A stretch of 64,000 nt of DNA from assembly GCF_040807025.1 (NCBI RefSeq), contig NC_090956.1, positions 3,770,517 through 3,834,516 of the forward strand, given 5' to 3'. Source of the DNA: Struthio camelus (lineage: Eukaryota; Chordata; Aves; Struthioniformes; Struthionidae). Positions 1 through 10,400 of this stretch are shown piece by piece. Position 1 is the first letter of the stretch. The number at the start of each line of letters is the position of its first letter. The notes under the pieces were generated by a model. That model saw nothing but the letters and a program-made list of their open reading frames with translations, was not told the origin of the DNA and did not search any database. Both the position numbers and the translations under genes were made by a program.

Positions 1-560
1 ATAGAGATCCACAGTAAGGGTCATCTGACCGAGGCAGTGTATTTCAGTCAATATATAGCATTGAACACTTATACGTTCACTCTGACAACTGATTTAGGAA
101 ATCCACAATTCCTAACTCTCTGCCCTTGCTTTGTTATTTAAATATACCTAACGTTTCCCTGGAGGCAATGAGGCTGCTTGTCTTTCTGGAACTGCGCACA
201 GACTCAGTATGAAGGACCTGAATCTTCAAACCTTCACTTCATGGAAAAAGTTTGGCTGATTTCTCTGCATAGGAGCACAGGAATGAGAAATGCTTGAATT
301 TAGATAATTCCATCCTAACCATGCTTTTAAGTAACAAACCAACTCTCTATATGACCATGTTCAACACAGCCCAAGGAATAGCAGCACATCATGGATTCAT
401 TCATCTGTGACCTGCTGGACTTTCCACTGCCTTTTCCTTGCATTTGTCTGTCATCTCTTTAGCTAATGTTAGTGCCACAGATCTAACCAAACCGTCAAGG
501 TCTGCAGCCTGCTGACACTCTGCAGGAGCAATCTGGGCACTGCGGAAATGAGAGCAGTGG
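1..560. other. AT-rich flank, no gene recognised
   Basis: This stretch is AT-rich, non-repetitive sequence. It lies to the left of the divergent promoter, so it would be intron 1 or 5' sequence of a gene transcribed to the left. I searched the - strand for the N-terminal leucine-rich-repeat region of DRC3, the expected neighbour, and did not find it. No RNA gene or mobile element was recognised. Confidence 0.4.
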
Positions 561-779
561 ATGCATCACCCAGACAAGGTGCTGCTGCTCACCATCGGCA
601 CAAGCCCAGGCCTGGGAAGCAACTCCGCATCCCCCAACACCCCCAGGCGCTGCAGGGCCCAGGACGGTGCCTCTCACCCTCCCTATCCAGGTGACACTAA
701 CCCAGGCGGGCTCCCCTCCTTCCCCCTGAGAAGGGGGCTGCTGGCCGCTGTGGCTGCCTGCAGGGACCAGAGACCCCAG

Positions 780-960
780 GCCCCTTGGCCTCCCCAGGCC
801 CCATCCCAAGCCGTCCTGGGGCCTCAGCCCCACGGCTGCCCGGCCTCCAGGCCCCGGTCCTCCAAGCCCCCGGCCCCCCGACCTCTGCGGCGCCCCAGGC
901 CCCCGGCCTGGCCCCCTCCACCGCCCCGCTCCCACCTGCGCCTCAGCCCCAGGCCTCCAA
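780..960. repeat. C-rich low-complexity tract (CCAGGCCC-like)
   Basis: This tract is an irregular reiteration of CCCAGGCCCC-like words on the + strand, G-rich on the - strand. It produces overlapping proline/alanine-rich frames on + and glycine/arginine-rich frames on -. Those frames are composition artefacts rather than genes. The tract sits just left of the CCAAT cluster, where a left-going first exon or intron would begin. Confidence 0.6.
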
Positions 961-986
961 GCCGACTGCTACGGAAGCCCAGGCCC

Positions 987-1000
987 GTTGCTAAGCAAGG
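987..1000. promoter_or_regulatory. X-box-like (RFX) motif
   Basis: GTTGCTAAGCAAGG is a near-palindromic match to the RFX X-box (GTTGCCATGGCAAC type; GTTGCT-AA-GCAAC would be a full palindrome). RFX factors drive cilia genes. The site lies on the left side of the promoter, which suits a left-going cilia gene such as DRC3. This is motif evidence only. Confidence 0.55.
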
Positions 1001-1001
1001 C

Positions 1002-1007
1002 CACGTG
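1002..1007. promoter_or_regulatory. CACGTG E-box
   Basis: A perfect CACGTG followed by AC (CACGTGAC) lies two bases after the X-box-like motif. This form is bound by USF, MYC/MAX and MiT/TFE family factors. TFE control would suit an endosomal gene, but the motif is too short to prove use. Confidence 0.45.
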
Positions 1008-1020
1008 ACAAGCTGAGCCG

Positions 1021-1185
1021 CCAATGGTCAGGGAGTGGGTGGGAAGGCTGTCTAGCAATCAGAGCGCGAGAAAACGGTGTCAGCCAATCAGAGCGGGCAC
1101 CGTGCCCTTGGGGCGGGAGGAAGCACTTGTGATTGACGTGGAACTTGCCCAATAGTCTTAGAGAACGGTTTGGCAGTTGCCCAAT
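1021..1185 (+). promoter_or_regulatory. Array of CCAAT boxes (NF-Y)
   Basis: CCAAT occurs at 1021, 1084, 1149 and 1181, with a GCAAT variant at 1055, all on the + strand. Steps are about 33, 30, 65 and 32 bp, near multiples of 32 bp or three helical turns. The variant and the 1084 copy share the following CAGAGCG, so part of the array may have arisen by duplication. A further CCAAT lies at 1318. Multiple CCAAT boxes with this spacing are typical of NF-Y-dependent, TATA-less, often bidirectional promoters. Confidence 0.7.
1135..1142 (+). promoter_or_regulatory. TGACGTGG ATF-type site
   Basis: TGACGTGG lies between the CCAAT boxes at 1084 and 1149. It matches the ATF6/UPRE-type variant of the CRE. 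NF-Y and ATF/CREB factors often cooperate in promoters, but there is no evidence of use beyond the motif. Confidence 0.35.
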
Positions 1186-1441
1186 GGTGAATGCCTATAG
1201 CGATATCCCTGCTGTCGATCAACTGGAGGGCGTGGATTACCGACGGGGCGGGTCCTTCACTTGACAGTGATGGACACGCTCTTTAACCTGTGAGACCACG
1301 GGGAGTGCAGTCTCGGCCCAATCGGATGCAAGGAGGCGGGCCTCGCCTGGCAGGGTATGCTGCGGTTGGTGGGGGCGGGTGCCAGTCAGGGCGGGGTGGG
1401 GGAGGGGGGGCCGCCGGGCCGCTGTTTGTTGTCATCCCAAG

Positions 1442-1493
1442 ATGGAGTTTCTGCTGGGGAACCCGTTCAGCACCCCGGTGGGGCAGAGCCTCG
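1442..1493 (+). CDS. TOM1L2: TOM1L2 exon 1 (coding part)
   Basis: Encodes residues 1-17 ([17 protein letters not shown]) plus the first base of codon 18. The donor GTAAGG starts at 1494. An upstream ATG at 1326 opens a different frame that overlaps this start and runs into intron 1; it would act as an overlapping uORF only if transcription begins before 1326. The transcription start itself cannot be read from the sequence. Confidence 0.95.
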
Positions 1494-4400
1494 GTAAGGC
1501 CGGCTGGAGGCCGCTGGGAGCTCGGGGCGGGGGAAGTTGGAGGAGGCTCTGAGGGTTACTGGGGACACTGGGGGTGGTGAGGGCCTGTGGGGGTTTTGGG
1601 GGATTGCTGCAGGGAGGGGGGCTTGAGGTAATGGGGATCTCCGGGCGTTGATGGGGGTCTCTGGAGGCGATGGGGCCTTCTGTGGGGGTTAATGGGGGTC
1701 TCTGGAGGCAGTAGGGGAACTAAGGGGATTAATAGGGGGCTCTGAAGGCAGTGGAGGGCCTCTGGACATTAATCGGGGTCTCTGAGGGCAGTGGGAGGAT
1801 CTGTGGGGGTTAATGGGAGACTCTGGAGGCAGAAGGACAACTGTGGCATCAACAGGGGACTCTGGAGCTAATGGGGGATCTGCAGGAGTTAATGGGGATC
1901 TCTGGAGGCAGTGAGAGGCCTGTGGGTGTTAATAGGGGGCTGTGGAGTAGTGGGAGGTTTCTGGAGGTAGGGCGGATCTCTGGGGATTGGTGAGGTCTGT
2001 GGAGGTAGTGCAGGGTTTCTGGAGGTAGGGCGGATCTCTGGGGATTGGTGGGGTCTGTGGAGGTAGTGCAGGGTTTCTGGAGGTAGGGTGGATCTCTGGG
2101 GATTGGTGGGGTCTGTGGAGGTAATGGGGAGCTATCAGGATGTGTGGGTGCTCTAGGGCTTCTTGAGGGGCTCTGAGGACTCAGTGTTTATCTCTGGGGG
2201 TTAGTGGAGGGCTCTGTGGGTGACAGAGGGTTCAGGGGTTAGCAGTTTTGGGGTTAGGCCAGGGTTCTGGGCTTCTGGTTGCTATGAGGAAGGAGCTACT
2301 CCACTTCAAGACAGTTGATGGATGAAGGAAAGTTGTGTGCTTCCTCCAGCTCCCTTCCCTGCATGTGAGCGCCTTGTTACAGAATTGTTATGTTCTTCAG
2401 CCTCAGCCGTCCTGTTCCCAAAGTGTTGAAACCTCTAAGGACCTGTGCATATGTAGGGAAGGTGACGAGGTTTAGAGGTATAAGCACCTGCTCAGTCTTC
2501 AGCCCAGAGCTTGAATTGTTGTTTTGCTAATGATCTGTTAACATTAGGCAGATTGTTTTGAGTATATTGTCACTGTAAAATTAGCCAAGCCCTTACGGGG
2601 TTGCTATGTCTACTCCTTCCCTCCTACACATACGTTCATTCTCATCTGTGGCAAGTCTGGTTTTGATCTGGGCTGTCACAGCTGGGACCATGGGAGAAAG
2701 CCCAGACTCTGCTTTTGCAGAGGTTAATAAGTTGCCCACAGCTGCATGAGCTGTCATTCCCTCCCGCTTTCTGCTTTTAGGCCCCAAAGAAATACAAGAT
2801 CTCCCACTTTTCGGTGGGAAAGAACAATAGTCTGGCTCAGGTTCCTGCAGCACAGAAGCCTTGGCATACACTCCCAGAAGCCAAAGCGATGTTCAGTTGA
2901 ATGCTATTGTACCAGTATCCCTCTCCAGTGAGACCATGCTCTTAATTTCTTTGTGTCTTGATTTGTTTCTTAAGGGACAGTAATCCTAATGCCTTATTTA
3001 AGGGTTATAGATAGCATAATCTATAGCTATGTGAAGTATAATCTATAGCTGTTCTACATTAATTTATGGATTGACGGAAGACTTGTGTCAGTGGCAAATA
3101 AAGTGGAAAAATTTTGCAGAGTATCTGGTCATGACCTCACAACCCCAAAGATGTTTTATAGTAGTCTCACCCACACATGCAGAGATGCCCCATTGTAGAA
3201 CTAAAAGGCTCTTAAATGGTTAAATCTCACACTGTGCTTTGAAGATGGCTGGACTCTTGCTTTGTCAGGCTATACAGAGCATATGTATATCTTGCTGTTT
3301 TTCTTTAGCCATCTGGGGTGTTTATTTCTTTTGGTTAGGGAGAGAAGTGCTGAGAATTTGAGGATAATAACAAGAACTGTGAAAGTTAAATATGATTTTA
3401 AAGTGAATTTGCTTTGTTGTGTTTGGCCATCTGATAACATCTGCCAGGACAGCTGTCTGCTTTGCTGCTTGGACAAGGCATCTACAATAAGCATTGTTAG
3501 GGAAGGCAATAATTTCTAATCTATTTAATGTCAGATTCCTTTAGCATCAGTAAGTAATTTAAAGGGGCCTCTTTAAGACATAATTATTGGGTTTTTTAAC
3601 AATAAAATCTGCTTTTCTAGCTTTCTGCCTTTCTAACTGGGGAGTTTAAAAATTTGCATAGCTCTTATATCCCCTTGTTCTCTTTGAACGAGCAATAGCT
3701 GCCAACTTAAAGACTTCTAACACAAAGTTCTGAGGGAGCTATCTTCATCAGATACGGTTAGGTGTGTATGAGGGGTTTATAAAGCGACTTCCCATAATGC
3801 AAAATTTGTTTGTGCGTCGGGAGGGGAAGAGATAGCTGCAGATTTTATTTTGGAAGAGAAATTTTACTGCTTCTTATATCACTGCCAGTTATGCCTTTCT
3901 GAGACAACAGTAAAACAAAAGCATGCCTTGTTCTCAGGCAGCACTATTTGCTCTGTGTTTCCACAGTTTTTTTTTTTTTTCATTGAGCTTGTGGGATATA
4001 ATTTTCACTTATGTTTCTCTTCATTCTTTAAAAGGAACTGAATAATTTCATATTTCTGTTTAAACATATTGTGTTGAACACAGTTGTGATGTTTTCAAGC
4101 AAGGCCTAACACTCACCATAAGGGAGAAGTGAAAATTATGTAGGTCCATCAGCACACCAAGAATGCATGTTCTCTGCCAGGAAGTAGCAGTGGTTCACAT
4201 AAAGATTTAATTAGGGCTAGACAATGTCTTCAGATAAATGCCAGGTCTGACAGAACAAAGATATCGGAAAAGGTTTTGGGAGAGCTGAGGGTGTTAATAC
4301 AAGGGATTTTCTCTTTTCCCCCTTCTCTTCATCTGGATAATGTCTGAAGCTAGGCAGGCTTTTTATGTTAACTCTTTTGCTTAATGTGGGAAAGTAATGC

Positions 4401-7400
4401 TAGGATGAGCTCAGAGGATTTGTAATGGAGATGGATAGAGTCTCTTGCATCTAAAGTGCCAATTTAATGGGAGCAGGGTTCCTCATATGCGAAAGCTACC
4501 TGATTTTTGGCAAGTGGCTTGTTTGGTAGTCTTTGTTTAGTTTCCAGTGGTCACATAAGAGAAAATATAAAACTTCACCATTGCTACTAATTACAAACCT
4601 CCCTTAATTTGTTTTTAATACTTTGATTGACCTGTGGACGCTGAACTGTCTTTTCTTCTCTATAAATGTTGTCTCCAGAGTTGAGTGGGTGGTTTTCAGC
4701 AGGTTTTTATGTGGAAGGTAGTCAGTCAGCTGTTGCAGTGTGCCTCGGAGCTTCCTGAATTTATTTAAAAAATGTTTTACCCTTTCCATATTGCTTTATA
4801 CCCGAGGTTGCAGTGAAACAAGGTAATAGCACCATTTTATGTATAGACTAAGAAGCTTGTTCAGGGTTATGTAGCAGAATCCATTGCTTCTCACAGACTT
4901 AATGGGTAAATGATGCTTTTCAGCATCCCATCAGACTTAGAAGTCTTCCTAGTCCCTTCGCCACTTCATAATGTTGCTTTTGTCAGTTGTCAGTGCTTTC
5001 TAATAGGCCTTCTTGTGAAGATCATGGGGCAGGCTTTTGTGTGGAATGTGGCAGCTGTTGCTTCTGGCAAGTGGCGTGCTTTTAATCAGTGCCCGGCTTC
5101 CCGTGAATCCAGCAGCAGTCTCTGTTGCTGGGTGTGGACCCCAAAAGACCACTGGAGTTTCCACTTTCATCTTGCATTGCATTCTTCTGGTTGAGCCCAG
5201 CTCAGACAGTTGAGGGATGGCCTTACCATCAGCCCCAGACCCAGTCTTTCTGAGAGAGTTGGAAAGTATCTGAGGGGTGGAACTGGATGCTTCGGGTCTC
5301 TGGGACTGCGTTAGGGCTGATGTGTCTATTTAGGATTCTTTGTGGTACTGGGAGTTGGGCCAGTTCTTATGACTGAATTGTTTATTTTATTTTTCTCAGT
5401 CAATATTGTGAATTTGTATGAGCGCAGGTAGACTAGATTCCTCGAGGAAGACTACTTCGAAGAACGCTCCTGACCTGGGAGTAGGAGGAATACAGGAAGA
5501 TGTGTAGTCAAACAGTGGAGACAAAGTGCTTGGTATCTGGAGGTAGACTGGCCTGAGGAAAAAGCCACAATTGACAGTAGCAAGAATTTGCCTTGAGATT
5601 CGGTGACCTACTGTAAATTGCATTTTTATCCTTCTTTGTTGAAGGGAGCCATCTGAAGTGTCACCACTCTATTCAAGGTTCTTAGAACAAATATCCTTAC
5701 CATAGGTTAGCAAGAACAGCTTAGATGATTAAAATTGATTGAAATTGGAGAACATGGAGTAATGGTGACATTTTTGCTCGTGCTGCTTATTTGATATATG
5801 CCATATGTCTTACACATGAGGAAACAGTGAAACGGTTAAATTTTGTAGTACTTTTTATACTCTGGGGACTTTGAAAACGCTTCAGGAGAATGTTTGTTTA
5901 TTTGAATCCAAACTAAGTCTTGCTACTTGCCCCCCTCAACTCCCTCAGGTGTGAAGGGCCAAGTTCAAGCAGTGGTGTGTGAAATGGGCTCCTTGCAGGT
6001 AAGCAGGCAGAAAACACTCGGGTCTGGATTTCGTATTGGCACTGGTAAGGGCTGTGATGTGAATTGCTGAAGTCCGCCTTTCTCATCGCAGTCTTAAATC
6101 TGTTTGACTCTGAGCCAAATGCTTCCAGGAAGAGAGGTCCAACACCCGAGTTAAATGCGCAGGAACCTAAAAATTACTTTTTAACAATATAGTAGAAATT
6201 AAGTGACTCTTCTCACTGTCCTGCATGATTGGGGATTGAAGTATTGATCAGAAGATGCTGGTTTACAGCCTTGGTTCCTCTTGGTGAAGAGAGCTTTGAA
6301 TATGGGATGTAGGATTGGGCACTTGCCTTGGAGTCTTATGTTCAGAGGAGACACAGTGCTGTGATTTAATAAGGAGTATTGTTTAAGGAGGCTTAGGGTT
6401 TCAGCGAAGGACACAGAGGCACTTTATTGAAGCAACAGTGAAGCAGACAGCTTTTCAATTGATTTTTATCAAAGCACTTGCAGTTTCCATTCAAGGCTGT
6501 TAAATTGATGATAAATATGGTGCAGAGTATGTTTCCAGCGCTGTTGTTTTGTTTTCCTCTCTCTTTTTTTGAAATGAGAAACTGGCATAGCTTGGGGGTG
6601 TCTAAACACCTTTTTATTTTCTTTTCTTCATAAGAAACACTTCAGAACTTTTTTCAGGTTTCCCGTATCTTAAGATTTTCCTGAGACTTAAAATAATTAA
6701 GTCGTCCCTAAATAAATAAATAAATAAATAAATGGATAACTCCATGCAGAAATAGAGAGATATATTATGATGAACGGTCCGTTGTAATCCTGTAGGAGGA
6801 ATTATCCCATGCTTTCTTGTCTACAATTTGCTTAAATCCCTTTCAGAATAAATCTGCAGCTTTGCTGTGCTTGCAAGTGTAATTATTTTTTTAGGGAAAA
6901 CCCTTTTTCCAAGGGCAGAACTCAGTGTTCAAAGAGCACACCATCACCTTAGGATCTGGTACCAATGAGAATTAAATGTTTGCACCATGCTGTTGGGGTC
7001 TGAATCATCTATCTTTTTGTGAATTCCATTGTAGTAAAATAGCAAGTCCTGAGAAAGATTCTCGTTCTTGCACAGACCACTGAAGTATTGTGCCCTGATC
7101 TTAAGGTAGGTTTTCTCAGTACAGGATAGCAATAACTTGTCTTACTATCAGATGTCCACAGCATATGCTATATCAGAAAGATGAACATTGTCTTTGCCCA
7201 CAGTGAAGAGGGCAGAGAAAGTATTCTCCTGAAAGTTTCTAAAATACATTTATGTCAACTCACCTAGCTGGTCAGTCATTAAAATTCAGCCCTCCAATGT
7301 TCATATAGAATTGTGTTAGCAAAAGACACTCAGATAAAGTGCTTTTAGTTTCATAATATTGTTTGGATCTGTTTTCATTTCATGATAATGGATTATGTTG

Positions 7401-10400
7401 TGAAGAAAATTTCCGTAAAATACAAAAATGGGTATCTTTGCTTTTAAAGGAGCGAAGAAATACTGAGTCATGAATCTAGCAACTTGGGGAAACTACATAC
7501 ATGTATGAAGCTGGATAATTAGTATAATACCATTTAATACTGGGTTCCTAAGACTGGATTTATTTTATGGGCACAAAAGCAGATTGTAGTTCATGAAGGT
7601 ATTAGAGCATGTATTTTAGAGTAATGCAGTTTTATCTCCTCCAGCACAGTATGCTTAAATGTATATTCCATATGCTTCTAATATAAATCTATATGTACCA
7701 GGTTGCAATGTGAGGACAGCCGGTTCCCAGTTTGACACTGCTCTGTTCGTGTACTCTGCAGATTTTTAAGCCTTATATTTAAAATACGCTAAATAACTAG
7801 GGAGACGCGCCACAGACCCTTCCAACTGACTTCTTGTTCCATCCAAACGATTTATTTGCACAGAAGAGAAACAAGAAGTACTGTATGTTTTCCTTAGTTG
7901 AATTAAGAACACTTTAAAACTAGTTAAACTTTTGTTTGATTTCTTAAAACTGGATTGGGTTTTTAATTAGGCAGTCTTTGAAGGTGATCGTTGTGTTTGA
8001 TAGTATCCTCAGTGGTGAAATATCTGTAAAATGGTCAATGGAGGAACAAAATAAATGAGAAGTTTTTGCAGAAATGTCTGTGACATAGTCTATCATGAGG
8101 AAGAAGACTGCAGAGTATCTGCAGACCTGGTGCTTTTCAGAGGTGCCCTGGTGTACTTGTTCCTCGTCTGGTATTTAATAGTTAACTCTGGGTAAATCAC
8201 TTTGTGTTTTTTGGTTTCATAATTTGTGCAATGTGCAGCTGATAAGAAGCCTAAACATTTGGAAAACACACAGGGGAGAAAAACCCTGAATAGTTAGGAA
8301 ATAAACTTAAAGGCCAGTATGCATATTATTTATTGTTATTGTTATTGTTGTTATTGTTGTTATTGTTATTGTTATTATTATTATTTCTGCTATGATAGGT
8401 CTGCATAGATCATCCAGAACTAGTTTTCCATTTTCTCATTTGCATCTATCTGGGGGAATACTAGTTTTCTACATAGAAGAAACTTGTTGCTGAATTTGAG
8501 TAAGAATAAAAATCCTATCTCAAAAGCCATATCTCCTGCATTTGCTTAGTCATTCTGCTGACAATTCTCCCTGACCGTTTTGCTCATTTGTTATCCTCAC
8601 TTGGAAAGGGCTCTTGTAAATTGGTGATTCTTGAACACAAAAGACACTGATCTAAAGGCTTTGCTCCATGCAGATCTCTCTTTCCTTAGGAGAAGGTAGT
8701 TTGCTGCAAGTAAACATGTCTTTACATAACTCATGGAACTGGATCTTCAAATTTATAAGTGCTCTCTCAGTTGCTCCAAAAGGGAAGATGCAAAAAAATT
8801 CAGCCAGTCTATTATTGAAAACAATGTCTTTAAATGTAAATATACTCGATATGATTGTTCTGTGCCAGCCAAAGTGATATGATTGTTCCCATAATGTAGT
8901 AACTGATTTCAGAATCGAGGATTAGGGAAGAAATACGTCTACGCACGCACCCTGGCTGTGGGTAATTAAAAGCATGTCTGTGTATAGACTGCTTACCAGT
9001 GCTCTGTATTGCTCAGCCAACAGAAACCCTCTACCAGCTCAGCGTTTACAAGGTAATCTCAGAGAGTGTCAGAAGACTCAGAAGTGCTGAGACTTTCAGG
9101 AGAAAGCTGCTGTATAGTCTGGTTAATGTGTAACCCTGGTTATTCTTTGAGAGCAAGTCAGCCTGTTCCCCAGCTGGTTTGGAGTTAATTACTTTGAGAA
9201 GATTCTCTGTTCAAATGCAGACCAAAGAAGCAGCACACAAAATGAAGGCGCACAGTGGTGTTACAGACTTGTGTTTGAACCCTAAGAACTTTGCAGGGCA
9301 TCAGTGTCTTGTTGTCAAGTCAAGAAAGACTTTGTTACATCCTGAGCACGATCAGGAGTATTTAGGATGTTGTTAACTTGGGTATGTTGCATCCCCTCTA
9401 TTTTCATGGGATGCATCTGCTGTGAGAAGTGTGACAAGCTCTGTATTTCACAAAAATAACAACAAATTCACACTCCTTGCATGCTTGAGTAAATGCAGAA
9501 AAAGCCACTTTTTAAAATCTGGGGTTTTTTTGTTTTGCTTTTAACTATAATTTTGTCTCAATTTAGCTCAGAATAGCTTGTGCGTTTATTTTCCTTTTGG
9601 AAGGAAAAGGACATCCCATCTTGCCTATACAAACAAAAAGTTACCTTGAGCAGATTAAATAAATTGCAAGCTTCAGCAGCTTTGCCAGCAAATTGTGGAA
9701 GATCTTTGTGCCGTGCTAGCCCTACAGGCTAGCAGTATTTCGTAGCTCCTAATCACTTTACGTTTTCAGACTAACAAATACATCTGTAGCTGAGCATGGA
9801 GGCATTTTATTTACACTGTAACGATCAAATAATTTTTCAAATATAGATTTTTTTTCAGACATCTGTAAGGCCTTAATTAGTGATCCTGTCCAAAAAGTCA
9901 AGCCTGAAGCTTTCAGCTGCAATAAGTTTTTGACAGAGATGATCCAAAAATGAGATAATATAGTTACTCATCCTTCCAAAACATCCTTCATCCCCCGCAC
10001 CTTCATTTCTTAAGAGCTACTAAGTCAGTTCCTTTTGGACTGAAATCAAGCAGGTAAAATCTTAGTCCAAGTATTTGTTTTAGGAAATCTTATATAGCAG
10101 CAGAAGAGATGAATGAAGTTGACCCTATGAACATCTGTTGGGCTCAGTACAAACTCTTTTCCCTCTCATGAATGAAGCTATCCCGAATCTTGACTCCTCA
10201 GTGTTCCTGAAGAAGCGCTCACTGATCAGTTACCCCTGATTGGGTTAAGGAACCCAATCAGTCAATTAGTTGCTAACTTAGGATCAGGGGAGAAAATCAC
10301 AGCGTAAACTCTACTGGAATATTCCATTTGCAGTGAAGCCTGAAATCCGTCTCCACGTTGTGACTAGTTATTCCCTGAATGCTCTCTAATATTTTCCTGA

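Larger units (their letters stand above)
700..1500. promoter_or_regulatory. CpG-rich bidirectional promoter region
   Basis: A GC- and CpG-rich block surrounds the TOM1L2 start codon. There is no TATA box at a convincing position. It contains several CCAAT boxes, GC boxes such as GGGGCGGG, and a CACGTG E-box. Base composition is strongly strand-asymmetric: the + strand is C-rich at about 780-960 and G-rich from about 1360 onward, as expected when two transcription units leave in opposite directions. In human, TOM1L2 is head-to-head with DRC3 (LRRC48). That the left-going gene here is DRC3 is inferred from synteny and from the X-box-like site; no coding sequence shows it. Confidence 0.75.

Noticed and set aside
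1-1000. Coding exon of DRC3 on the - strand
   Set aside because: The neighbour is expected by synteny, but no leucine-rich-repeat or N-terminal DRC3 sequence could be read, so no gene was annotated.
495-1024. Long Pro/Ala- and Gly/Arg-rich frames on both strands
   Set aside because: They arise from the C-rich low-complexity tract, overlap on both strands and resemble no protein.
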